A stretch of DNA of 64,000 nt. Origin: an uncultured beta proteobacterium (GTDB lineage Bacteria > Pseudomonadota > Gammaproteobacteria > Burkholderiales > Burkholderiaceae_C). Of the stretch, positions 14,996 to 23,603 are shown in pieces (positions within the stretch are counted from its first letter, which is position 1; each line of letters begins with the position of its first letter). The notes under the pieces are model-generated. The model had not been told where the DNA came from. It saw only the letters and a list, made by a program, of their open reading frames with translations, and made no database searches. The DNA lies in assembly GCA_903869595.1 (NCBI GenBank), contig CAIPZV010000085.1, forward strand, positions 1-64,000, given 5' to 3'. Both the position numbers and the translations under genes were made by a program.

Positions 14996-17900
14996 CGCTG
15001 TGCACTCCTAGGTGCGCTGCTTGAGCCGCATGCACTTCGTGTTGACGCGCACTGCCTTTGAACAGCCCGCGCACCAGTACAAAAAACACCGGCACAAACA
15101 CCACGGCAAGCGTAGTGCCAGTCAGGATGCCGCCGATCACGCCGGTGCCGATCACGCGCTGGCTGGCCGATCCGGCGCCAGTGGCAATCGCCAGCGGCAA
15201 CACGCCCAGCGTAAAGGCCATGGAGGTCATCACAATTGGCCTAAAACGCATGTGCGCAGCAGCCAGCGCTGCTTCGATCACGCCCTTGCCTTGGGCTTGT
15301 AAGTCCTTGGCAAACTCAATAATCAAAATCGCGTTTTTGGCCGAGAGGCCAATGATGGTGATCAAGCCCACTTGGAAGTACACATCGTTGGCATAGCCGC
15401 GCAGCAGCGTAGCCAGCAGCACACCTAGCACGCCCAGCGGCACTACCAAAATCACCGCCAGCGGAATCGACCAACTTTCGTACAAAGCTGCCAAGCATAA
15501 AAACACTGCCAAGATCGCAAAGCTGTACAGCGCTGCCGATTGCGAACCGGCCAGTTTTTCTTCGCGTGATAAACCCGTCCATTCAAAGCCAAAACCTGCG
15601 GGCAGTTGGGCTGCTAGGCGCTCCATCTCCAGCATAGCGTCGCCGGTGCTAAAGCCGGGTGCGGCGCTGCCACCTAATCGCATGGCGGGGTAGCCGTTGT
15701 AGCGGATGGTTTGCATCGCGCCCTTGATCCAGCGTGTGCTGGCAAACGCCGAGAAAGGCACCAGCTGGCCGCGTGCATTGGGCACGGATAAACGCAACAA
15801 ATCATCGGGCTGCATACGCGCGGGTGCGTCGGCCTGCACCACTACCCGCTGCAAGCGCCCCGCGTTGGGGAAGTCGTTGATATAGGCCGAGCCCAAGGCG
15901 CTGGAAATCACGTTATTGATGGCGTCAAAGGACACGCCCAGCGCCAGTGCTTTGTCCCGGTCAATATCCACCTGCAATTGCGGTGCATCTTCTAGCCCGT
16001 CAGGGCGCACTTGCGCTAGCACCTTGCTTTGCGAGGCCATGCCTAGCAACTGGTTGCGGGCCGCCAGCAAAGCATCGTGTCCCATGCCGCCGCGGTCTTG
16101 CAGTCGAAAATTGAACCCGGAGGCAGTGCCCAATTCAGGAATCGGCGGCGGGCTCAAGGGAAAGATAAAGGCGTCGCGGATACCCGAAAGCGCACCAAAA
16201 GAACGCCCCGCCACCGCTTGCGCAGAGTTGGCCGGAGAGGGCCGCTCTTTCCAGTCTTTGAGGGTAATAAAGGCCAGCGCCGCGTTTTGTCCCAGGCCGG
16301 AAAAGCTAAAGCCCAGCACGCTGACCATGCTTTGCACTTCGGGCTGCTTGAGCATAAAGCCCTCGACCTGTTGCATCACTGCGCGCGTGCGTTCTTGCGT
16401 GGCGCCCGGTGGCAATTGCACATTCACCAGCATGGTGCCCTGGTCTTCGTTGGGTAAAAACGAGCTGGGTAAGCGTACATAGACCACAGCCACGCCCGCC
16501 AAAATCGCTGCATACACCACCAGGTAACGCGCGGCTTTGGGCAGCATGCGCGCCACGCCCCGTTCGTAGCCTTTGGCGGTGCTTGCAAAGCCGCGGTTAA
16601 ACCAGCCAAAAAAACCGCTCTTAGCATGGTGGTGCCCGGCTTCTACTGGCTTAAGCAAGGTGGCGCACAACGCCGGCGTGAGCGAGAGCGCAAAGAAAGA
16701 CGAAAACGCAATCGAAATACCCATCACCGCCGCAAACTGGCGGTAGATATTGCCCACCGAACCGCTGAAAAACGCCAGCGGCACAAACACCGAAATCAAG
16801 ACCACGGTTACGCCCACAATTGCGCCCGAAATTTGGCCCATTGCTTTGCGTGTCGCATCGGCGGGCGCCAGGCCCTCTTCGCTCATGATGCGCTCGACGT
16901 TTTCCACCACCACAATCGCATCATCGACCACGATGCCGATCACCAGCACCATGCCAAACATGGTCAGCACATTGATAGAAAAGCCCAGCGCCAGCAAACA
17001 AGCCATAGTGCCTAACAAAGCGATGGGCACCACAATCGTCGGAATAATGGTGTAGCGCCAGTCCTGCAGAAACAAGAACATCACCAAAAACACCAGCGCC
17101 ACGGCGATGAGCAAAGTCTCTGTCACTTGGCGAATCGAGATATCCACAAAGCGTGAGCTGTCGTAGGGAATCGTCCAGTTCATCCCTTTGGGGAAAAAGC
17201 GTTCCAACTCTTGCATGCGCGCACGCACGGCTTTGGCGGTGGCCATGGCATTGCCCGTGGGCGAGAGCTGGATACCGATGCCGGTAGACGGCTTGCCATT
17301 CAAACGCGCTGAAGTGGCATAGGACTGCGCGCCCAGTTCAATGCGCGCTACATCGCGCAAGCGCACAGTGGAGCCATCGGCATTGGCGCGCAACACCACA
17401 TTGCCAAATTGCGCCGGTGATTCGAGCTGCCCCTTGACGATGACGGTAGCGGCAATGCCCTGGCCTGCGACATTGGGCAGGCTGCCGATTTCACCAGCGG
17501 AGACTTGCGCGTTTTGCGCGCGGATGGCGTTGTTGATATCGCCAATGGATAAATTGAATCCGGTCAATTTAGCCGGGTCTATCCATACCCGCATCGCGCG
17601 CTCGGTGCCAAATAACTGGGCCTGGCCCACGCCGGGCACGCGCTGCAATTCGGGCAAGATATTGCGCGAGGCAAAGTCGCCCAGGGCCACCGGCGTCAGG
17701 TTGGGGTCATCCGAGTTGATGATGGTAAAGAGCAAAAAGTTGGTACGCGCTTTGTCCACCCGCACACCTTGTTGCGTGACGCTAGAGGGCAGGCGTGGCG
17801 TGGCGCGTGCCAGGCGGTTTTGCACATCGACCTGGGCCAGGTCTGGGTTGGTGCCCGGCTGAAAACTCAGGCTGATATTGCCCGAGCCATCGGCTTGTGC

Positions 17901-18143
17901 CACGGACTCCATATAAATCAGGCCCGGCGCGCCGTTCATTTCGCGTTCGATGACAGAGAGCACCGCATCTTCCAGGGTCTGGGCCGAAGCACCGGGATAC
18001 ACCGCCGACACCACAATAGACGGCGGCGCCACCGGCGGGTATTGCGCAATCGGCAATTGGGTGATGGCGACTGCGCCCATCACCATCACAAACAGCGCGA
18101 TCACCCACGCAAAAATAGGGCGTTGAATAAAAAATGCAGCCAT
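14988..18143 (-). CDS. RND multidrug efflux permease (HAE-1, AcrB/MexB type)
   Basis: A 1051-residue inner-membrane pump driven by proton influx. It opens with AAFFIQRPIFAWVIALFVMV, as in AcrB. Proton-relay residues are visible: the aspartate pair in GIVVDDAIVVVENVERI (helix 4) and the lysine in GLSAKNAILIIEFAKD (helix 10). Two large periplasmic loops carry the porter domain. The C-terminus ends in a hydrophilic tail with several His. Its length matches the HAE-1 group, whose members export hydrophobic drugs, dyes and detergents. It lies between the adaptor gene (11 bases upstream) and the outer-membrane channel gene (8-base overlap). Confidence 0.96.
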   Translation of the reverse strand: MAAFFIQRPIFAWVIALFVMVMGAVAITQLPIAQYPPVAPPSIVVSAVYPGASAQTLEDAVLSVIEREMNGAPGLIYMESVAQADGSGNISLSFQPGTNPDLAQVDVQNRLARATPRLPSSVTQQGVRVDKARTNFLLFTIINSDDPNLTPVALGDFASRNILPELQRVPGVGQAQLFGTERAMRVWIDPAKLTGFNLSIGDINNAIRAQNAQVSAGEIGSLPNVAGQGIAATVIVKGQLESPAQFGNVVLRANADGSTVRLRDVARIELGAQSYATSARLNGKPSTGIGIQLSPTGNAMATAKAVRARMQELERFFPKGMNWTIPYDSSRFVDISIRQVTETLLIAVALVFLVMFLFLQDWRYTIIPTIVVPIALLGTMACLLALGFSINVLTMFGMVLVIGIVVDDAIVVVENVERIMSEEGLAPADATRKAMGQISGAIVGVTVVLISVFVPLAFFSGSVGNIYRQFAAVMGISIAFSSFFALSLTPALCATLLKPVEAGHHHAKSGFFGWFNRGFASTAKGYERGVARMLPKAARYLVVYAAILAGVAVVYVRLPSSFLPNEDQGTMLVNVQLPPGATQERTRAVMQQVEGFMLKQPEVQSMVSVLGFSFSGLGQNAALAFITLKDWKERPSPANSAQAVAGRSFGALSGIRDAFIFPLSPPPIPELGTASGFNFRLQDRGGMGHDALLAARNQLLGMASQSKVLAQVRPDGLEDAPQLQVDIDRDKALALGVSFDAINNVISSALGSAYINDFPNAGRLQRVVVQADAPARMQPDDLLRLSVPNARGQLVPFSAFASTRWIKGAMQTIRYNGYPAMRLGGSAAPGFSTGDAMLEMERLAAQLPAGFGFEWTGLSREEKLAGSQSAALYSFAILAVFLCLAALYESWSIPLAVILVVPLGVLGVLLATLLRGYANDVYFQVGLITIIGLSAKNAILIIEFAKDLQAQGKGVIEAALAAAHMRFRPIVMTSMAFTLGVLPLAIATGAGSASQRVIGTGVIGGILTGTTLAVVFVPVFFVLVRGLFKGSARQHEVHAAQAAHLGVHSDE

Positions 18144-18154
18144 GGCGCGCCCTT

Positions 18155-19396
18155 TTAACGGCTAGCTGCTGATGCAGCCGGGGCGGGTACGCCAGATGCG
18201 CCAGAGGCTGCAGGTGCAGGCGCCGCGCTACCGGGCGGCACCCAAGGCACGGCCTTGACCGGCGCGTCGCCGCGCAGCTTTTGGAAGCCATCGACCATCA
18301 CTTGCTCACCGGCTTGCAGGCCGTTGGTCACAATCCACTGGTTGCCACGCTGGCCGCCAATCTTCACCGGGCGCGGCGCCACTTTGCCCTGCGCGTCCAC
18401 CACCATCACCGTATCGCCTTGGGGCGAGCGGGTGACCGCTTGCTGCGGCAGGGCGATGGAATTGCTGGCTACCGCTTGCTCCAGCCGCACCCGCACGTAG
18501 AGGCCAGGTAGCAAAGCGCCGTCGGGGTTGGGAATTTCGGCGCGCAAGGTAATTTGCCCCGTACCGGCATCGACCGTCAGATCGGAAAACAACAAGCGTC
18601 CAGCGGGTGCGTACTCCGTACCGTCTTCCAGCACCAAGCGCACGCTAGCGGCTTGCGCGCCGGCAGCGCGTTTGAGCTGGCCCGACTCCAAGGCCTTGCG
18701 CAGCTTCATCACTTCGCCAGCGGACTGGGTGAAGTTGATAAACATCGGGTTGGTCTGCTGGATCAGTGCCAGCGGTGTAGCTTCGCCCTGGCCGACCAGC
18801 GCGCCCACGGTGACCAGAGCGCGCCCCACGGAACCGGCAATCGGCGCGGTGACCGAGGCATAGTTCAGGTTGATGCGTGCGCTTTGCAGCGCCGCCGTGG
18901 CAATGCCAATGTCTGCCTGGGCCTGCTTTTGTGCGGCTTGCGCAGCCACCCACTCTTGCTGGCTGACCGCTTTGGCTTCTACCAGCGGCTTGTAGCGATC
19001 GGCCAGCGCGTTGGCCTGCAAGGCATTGGCTTCGGCTTTGGCCAGGTTCGCCAGCGCGCCGTCCACACTGGCCTTGTAGGTGCTGGCGTCAATCTCAAAC
19101 AGGGGCTGACCGGCTTGCACAAAACTGCCTTCGTTAAACAGCTGGCGCTGCACAATGCCTGCCACACGCGCCCGCACCTGGGCGACGCGCGAGGCCTCCA
19201 GACGCCCGGGAAGCTCGGTGCTCAGGCCCCAATCCCCTGGGTTGACGGTGACCACGCCCACTTGCGCTGGGGGCATACCGCCGCCCGGCGGCCCGGCGGG
19301 TGGCGCAGCGCCTGGGCCGCAAGCGGCGAGCAGCGTGGCGCACGCCAGACCAAGGAGGGGGAGGCTGCGGTGAGGTGATTTCGTGGGGGTGTGCAT
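18155..19396 (-). CDS. RND efflux periplasmic adaptor (AcrA/MexA type)
   Basis: A 413-residue membrane-fusion protein starting at ATG 19396 with a lipoprotein signal (LACATLLAACG, Cys about 27) and a Gly/Pro-rich spacer. The two lipoyl halves surround a coiled hairpin: GRLEASRVAQVRARVAGIVQ and ASVTAPIAGSVGRALVTVG flank the helical part (about 105-175). The beta-barrel and membrane-proximal domains follow (ALPQQAVTRSPQGDTVMVVD, GLQAGEQVMVDG). The C-terminus is Ala/Pro-rich. First gene of the efflux operon; no TetR, MarR or two-component gene stands immediately upstream to control it. Confidence 0.94.
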   Translation of the reverse strand: MHTPTKSPHRSLPLLGLACATLLAACGPGAAPPAGPPGGGMPPAQVGVVTVNPGDWGLSTELPGRLEASRVAQVRARVAGIVQRQLFNEGSFVQAGQPLFEIDASTYKASVDGALANLAKAEANALQANALADRYKPLVEAKAVSQQEWVAAQAAQKQAQADIGIATAALQSARINLNYASVTAPIAGSVGRALVTVGALVGQGEATPLALIQQTNPMFINFTQSAGEVMKLRKALESGQLKRAAGAQAASVRLVLEDGTEYAPAGRLLFSDLTVDAGTGQITLRAEIPNPDGALLPGLYVRVRLEQAVASNSIALPQQAVTRSPQGDTVMVVDAQGKVAPRPVKIGGQRGNQWIVTNGLQAGEQVMVDGFQKLRGDAPVKAVPWVPPGSAAPAPAASGASGVPAPAASAASR

Positions 19397-19570
19397 GGCT
19401 AAGTGTTGGTAAGCGCAAAGAGGGCAAGTGTATGGACTGTTCAATGCAAGAGCATGAGGCGCCCGCCTTTTGTTCTGTAAAGCGGTTTGCGAGCGCAATG
19501 GGGGATGCGCTAGGCACTTATTTTGGTTGTTTGTATTCCTCTGATGGGAATGCCAGCTTGCAGGCGCATT

Positions 19571-19595
19571 GCAAGCACGGTGCTCTAGTGCTTGC
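19571..19595. repeat. Perfect inverted repeat upstream of the efflux operon
   Basis: GCAAGCAC (19571-19578) and GTGCTTGC (19588-19595) form eight-base perfect arms around nine bases. It lies 175 bases upstream of the adaptor start and 40 bases past the end of the epoxide-hydrolase-like gene on the same strand. It could be the end hairpin of that gene, although no T-run follows, or an operator for the pump. The structure is seen; the role is open. Confidence 0.4.
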
Positions 19596-19634
19596 GCTCT
19601 CTGCTGGAGTCGCAAGTCGCCGACCACTACCGGA

Positions 19635-20552
19635 TCACGATTGCGCCAATAAGCGCAAGACCGCATCCGCAAATGCTTGCGGCGCCTCCTGGGGTAGGTT
19701 ATGCCCGATGCCGGGCAATAGCGTGCGGGAGAAGGAAGCCTCAAACATCGGCGCGTGGTCCGCAGAACCTCCTGTGGCGGCCACGCCATCGTCTAGACCG
19801 TCCATGGCAATCGTGGGAACCGTGATGCGGGGTCGCTGCGCCAGGGCGGCCTCCCAGCCATCGAGGGCCGGGTCGCCCGCCACCAAGCCATGGCGGTGGC
19901 GGTAGGAATGCAGCACCACGGCCACAAAGTCCGGGTTGTCAAAAGCGCTGGCCGTGCGCGCATAGGTGGCTTCGTCAAATTGCCAGCTGGGAGACCACAT
20001 CTGCCATAGCAAGCGGCAAAAAGCGTAGCGTTGCGCCTCCAGGCCGGCCGCGCCCCGCGCGCCGTGCAGGTAGTACTGGTACCAGAGCTTGTGCTCTTCC
20101 TCGGGGCTGGCCGCTTGTCCGGCCGTGGCGATATGTTGGATGGCATAGCCTAGGCCGCTGACGAGCCCGCGCACCCGCTGGGGGTAAAGCGCCGCCAGGA
20201 TGCAGGCGGCGCGACCGCCCCAGTCGTAACCGGCGAGCACGGCTTGGGGGATGTCCAGCGCATCCATCAAGTGGAGAACATCAAAAGCCAAGGCAGATTG
20301 TTGACCCGAGCGGGGCGTGTCGGCATGCAAAAAAAGAGTCTCGCCAAAACCGCGCAGCCACGGCACAATCACTCTGCAACCCGCCTCTGCTAGGCGGGGA
20401 CCCACTGCTGCATAGGCATGGATGCCATACGGAAAGCCGTGCAGCAGCAGCACAGGCGGGCCAGCGGCTGGGCCCAGCGCTTGGTAGGCGATTTGCAGCG
20501 CGCCGGCTTGAATGCTGTGAATTGCTGCAATTTGATGCGAGGGTGAATGCAT
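19635..20552 (-). CDS. Alpha/beta hydrolase, epoxide hydrolase-like
   Basis: A 305-residue alpha/beta-hydrolase-fold enzyme. The oxyanion-hole motif LLLHGFPYG is at about residues 36-44 and the nucleophile elbow is AGYDWGGRA, with aspartate rather than serine. An Asp nucleophile with Trp after it is typical of soluble epoxide hydrolases and haloalkane dehalogenases; the HGFP and GYDWGG forms fit the former best. The terminal histidine is in LLPGIGHNLPQEAP. A helical cap (about 145-215) sits in between. The natural substrate is unknown. It is on the same strand as the efflux operon, 238 bases upstream of it. Confidence 0.82.
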   Translation of the reverse strand: MHSPSHQIAAIHSIQAGALQIAYQALGPAAGPPVLLLHGFPYGIHAYAAVGPRLAEAGCRVIVPWLRGFGETLFLHADTPRSGQQSALAFDVLHLMDALDIPQAVLAGYDWGGRAACILAALYPQRVRGLVSGLGYAIQHIATAGQAASPEEEHKLWYQYYLHGARGAAGLEAQRYAFCRLLWQMWSPSWQFDEATYARTASAFDNPDFVAVVLHSYRHRHGLVAGDPALDGWEAALAQRPRITVPTIAMDGLDDGVAATGGSADHAPMFEASFSRTLLPGIGHNLPQEAPQAFADAVLRLLAQS

Positions 20553-20738
20553 GCCCTATCTTGGCATAGCGCAAGGTCTTGTTGTGAACACGGGCCAAAT
20601 ATCGGCGTCGGATGCCCGAAAGCAAAGGTGTCCCTATGTGCCGCCGAAAGCAACTTTGGCGATGGGCGTTTGCGCGTCAGTGTGGGCGCTTCAGAATTGG
20701 TCAGATTCGGTGGCACGGATTAGTTATGTTCACACTAA

Positions 20739-21446
20739 ATGAATGTGGTGGACATAGGCTTGTATAACATCATCATCGTCGAAGACAACACCGAGCTGCG
20801 ACAGGGCTTGGAAGACCATCTTTCGCAAGAAGGTTTTCGCGTTGCCGCTTTGGAAGATGGCGAGCAACTAAGTGCCGCCATTAGCGCCAACCCCCCAGAT
20901 GCGATTTTGGTGGATTTGAATCTGCCGCAAGAAGATGGCATCGACATTATCAAACGTGTCAAGCGGGCTTACCCGCGCTTGGGCGTGGTGGTATTGACCG
21001 CCAGAGTGCGCAGCATGGATCGCAAACAGGCCTATGAAGCGGGCGCTGATGTTTTTTTAACCAAACCGGCAGGCGCCGACGAGGTCAGCACCGTACTGAA
21101 AAGTGTGTGTCGCCGTGTTGCGCCATTAACGCAAGATAAAGAATGGATATTGGATCTGAGGGCTCACAAAATTGTGCCGCCCAGTGGCCCTGCCATTGGC
21201 CTGACAGGACGCGAATCCCTGCTCTTGCACGAGCTTGCTTTGTCCGCCCATTTACTGACCTTTAACCGCTTAAATGAAGTGCTGGGCGATGGGGATGTGT
21301 CAGAACAGGTGAACAAAGTACGCATTGAGCAGATCATCAGCCGGGTGCGCCAAAAAATGGCGCCTACGCTGGGAGGAGGCGCCAGCATCAAGGTCTTGCG
21401 TGGCAAAGGCTACCGGCTTTGCATCACGGTTCGCGTAGAGGCTTAA
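20739..21446 (+). CDS. Orphan response regulator, OmpR/PhoB type
   Basis: A 235-residue regulator with a receiver domain (IIIVEDNTELRQGLEDHL; phospho-acceptor in AILVDLNLPQEDG; LTARV; lysine in FLTKPAGADE) and a C-terminal winged helix that is somewhat divergent (LTGRESLLLHELALSA, then EQIISRVRQKMAP and IKVLRGKGYRL). No histidine kinase gene is next to it on either side, so its partner must be elsewhere or it may not be phosphorylated. It converges on rsmA with no gap: its stop ends at 21446 and the rsmA stop begins at 21447. Confidence 0.88.
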   Translation: MNVVDIGLYNIIIVEDNTELRQGLEDHLSQEGFRVAALEDGEQLSAAISANPPDAILVDLNLPQEDGIDIIKRVKRAYPRLGVVVLTARVRSMDRKQAYEAGADVFLTKPAGADEVSTVLKSVCRRVAPLTQDKEWILDLRAHKIVPPSGPAIGLTGRESLLLHELALSAHLLTFNRLNEVLGDGDVSEQVNKVRIEQIISRVRQKMAPTLGGGASIKVLRGKGYRLCITVRVEA

Positions 21447-22226
21447 TCAGCTCATTTGCAGCGCAAGCGCTTGCGTTAGGGCAATGTATTGGGCAACCGG
21501 AACTTCCTGCGCGCGTCTTTGCAAATCAAAATCGCCGGCGAAATTGTGTTTTTCTAAAAACACACCCAACGTATGCCGCAGAAGCTTGCGTCGCTGACTG
21601 AAGGCGGCCTGTACTAGGGGACCCAGCAGTAAGGCGTCTTGTAGCGCCGTTTCTTTCAAGGGTTGCATACGCACCACCGCGCTGTCCACACGCGGTGGTG
21701 GAGTGAAGCTTTGGGGACCAACGGCCAATACGTTTTCCATTTGGTAGCGCCATTGCAGCATCACGCTTAGACGCCCGAAATCTGCAGTGTCGGGCGCGGC
21801 GACCATTCGGTCTACCACTTCTTTTTGCAGCATAAAGTGCTGGTCTTGGATGTGGGCTGCAAAGTCGAGCAAATGAAACAAAATAGGCGTGGAAATGTTG
21901 TAAGGCAAATTACCCACCAATCGCAAGCGGCCTTGCGAATCGCCGCGAATATGGCCAAGCGCGCTAAAGTCGACACGCAGCACATCGGACTCGATGACTT
22001 GTAACTGCGCATGGGTACGCAAGCGTGCTGCTAAATCGCGATCTAATTCAATCACCGTTAATGCGCCAAGGCGCTCCACCAGGGGTTGGGTCAAAGCCCC
22101 AAGTCCCGGTCCGATTTCCACCATGGTTTGACCGGCCAACGGTGCAATAGCTTGCACGATCGCGTCGATCACCCCACCATCGCTTAAAAAATGCTGTCCA
22201 AAGCGCTTGCGCGGTATGTGTTGCAT
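21447..22226 (-). CDS. rsmA: 16S rRNA (adenine1518-N6/adenine1519-N6)-dimethyltransferase RsmA (KsgA)
   Basis: A 259-residue SAM-dependent enzyme that dimethylates two adjacent adenines in helix 45 of 16S rRNA late in 30S assembly. Seen are the N-terminal [10 protein letters not shown], the SAM-binding loop [13 protein letters not shown], the acidic [12 protein letters not shown], the catalytic NLPYNIS motif, and the C-terminal helical domain with [15 protein letters not shown]. Third gene of a leftward lptD-surA-rsmA unit, 41 bases after surA. In E. coli pdxA lies between surA and rsmA; here it is absent. Confidence 0.97.
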   Translation of the reverse strand: MQHIPRKRFGQHFLSDGGVIDAIVQAIAPLAGQTMVEIGPGLGALTQPLVERLGALTVIELDRDLAARLRTHAQLQVIESDVLRVDFSALGHIRGDSQGRLRLVGNLPYNISTPILFHLLDFAAHIQDQHFMLQKEVVDRMVAAPDTADFGRLSVMLQWRYQMENVLAVGPQSFTPPPRVDSAVVRMQPLKETALQDALLLGPLVQAAFSQRRKLLRHTLGVFLEKHNFAGDFDLQRRAQEVPVAQYIALTQALALQMS

Positions 22227-22267
22227 GCGAGGAAATCTAGGGCCGTGGCGGGCTGGGCACCAGGGAC

Positions 22268-23560
22268 TTATCCAGGATCACGGATTTCTACGAATGCACG
22301 GCCACGTAGGTCGCGGACCCAAGCCTCAAAGGCCTCGTCTGCGCGCTTGGCCCGCAGCTGATTGCGTTCGCGCTCGCGCAGCTGGGCGGGCGTTAGATCC
22401 ACATTGCGGCGCTCTAAAAGTTCAATCAGGTGTACCCCAAAGCGTGACACTAGGGGCTCGGCAATTTCTTTTTCCCGCAGGCGCATCAGCACTTGCTCGA
22501 ACTCGGGCACAAATAGGCCGGGGGCGGCCCAACCTAAGTCGCCGCCTTGAGCTGCGCTGCTGTCTTGTGATAGCGCGCGGGCTTGGGCTTCAAAAGTGGT
22601 GGAGCCTGCCAGGATGCGCTCGCGTACCGCGGAAAGTCGTTGGATAGCTTGTTCCTGCGTCAGGGACGCATCGGTCCTTAGCAGGATATGGCGTGCGCGG
22701 TGCTGTACCTGCGTATCAGACAGGCCATTGATCCGACGTTCTAATACGCTGAGCAAATGCAAGCCCGCGTCAGAGCGAACCCATTGCGATACCGAGCCTA
22801 CGGCCAGATCTTGGCTTGCATTGACGAATAAGGACGGGTAGCGGTTTGCCGGGCGCAACCCCAATTGCCCTGAATTGCTGCGTTCAGCCGCGGAAAATTC
22901 TTGTACCAGGGATTCAAACGAATCCCCAGCCTTCAAGCGATCAAGAATTTTTTGCGCCAGCTGCTGGGCTTGGGTGACAGCGGCAGCACTGGGGTTTTCC
23001 GGCAGAGCCAAAAACAAGTGACCAAGATTAATTTCGAGGTTCTGCGCGTCTTTAGCAGCTTCTTTGCGTGCGGCCACAGCGGCCTCCACCTCAGCGTCGC
23101 TAACTCTGATTCTCGACTCCATTTCGCGCTCTTGCAGGCGGTTGATCGTGAGCTGATCGCGTAATTGCTGACGAAACGCCGCTTGTGTTGTACCGCGCCG
23201 CTCAAGGTTGGCGCGCAATTGCACCAGGTCGATTTGATTTTGGGCCGCGATATTGGCCTCAGCCTGGTCAATGACGGCGGCCTCCACGCGCACGCCGGTT
23301 TCTCTGGCCAATTGCAGTTGGGCGCGCTCTACGATCATGCGTTCCAGCACCGCCACTCGCAGTTCGGCCGCAGGTGGTAGCGCAGCTGACATTGGCCCAC
23401 GGCTATCTAGCAATTGACGGATCTGGTTTTCTAACTCGGCGTTGGTGATGGGCTCTGAATTGACCAGTGCAACAATGTAATCATTGTTTGCAGTCGTTTG
23501 AGCGTGTCCTGCGGCGCACAGAACAAGCAAGAACGAAAAAAACCACATATGCATTTTCAT
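22268..23560 (-). CDS. surA: Periplasmic chaperone/peptidyl-prolyl isomerase SurA
   Basis: SurA escorts unfolded outer-membrane proteins through the periplasm, LptD among them. The 430-residue frame was started at ATG 23560 ([10 protein letters not shown]), which gives a normal signal peptide ending near AAGHAQ; a start further upstream would add 12 residues. An N-terminal chaperone domain ([21 protein letters not shown]) is followed by two parvulin domains, with landmarks [13 protein letters not shown] and [38 protein letters not shown]. The C-terminal helix is present. Co-directional with lptD, 43 bases downstream of it, as in other proteobacteria. Confidence 0.95.
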   Translation of the reverse strand: MKMHMWFFSFLLVLCAAGHAQTTANNDYIVALVNSEPITNAELENQIRQLLDSRGPMSAALPPAAELRVAVLERMIVERAQLQLARETGVRVEAAVIDQAEANIAAQNQIDLVQLRANLERRGTTQAAFRQQLRDQLTINRLQEREMESRIRVSDAEVEAAVAARKEAAKDAQNLEINLGHLFLALPENPSAAAVTQAQQLAQKILDRLKAGDSFESLVQEFSAAERSNSGQLGLRPANRYPSLFVNASQDLAVGSVSQWVRSDAGLHLLSVLERRINGLSDTQVQHRARHILLRTDASLTQEQAIQRLSAVRERILAGSTTFEAQARALSQDSSAAQGGDLGWAAPGLFVPEFEQVLMRLREKEIAEPLVSRFGVHLIELLERRNVDLTPAQLRERERNQLRAKRADEAFEAWVRDLRGRAFVEIRDPG

Positions 23561-23603
23561 ACGATTGAGGGGTAAAGAGTGGACAAGCAAATACAAAAAT
23601 GCC

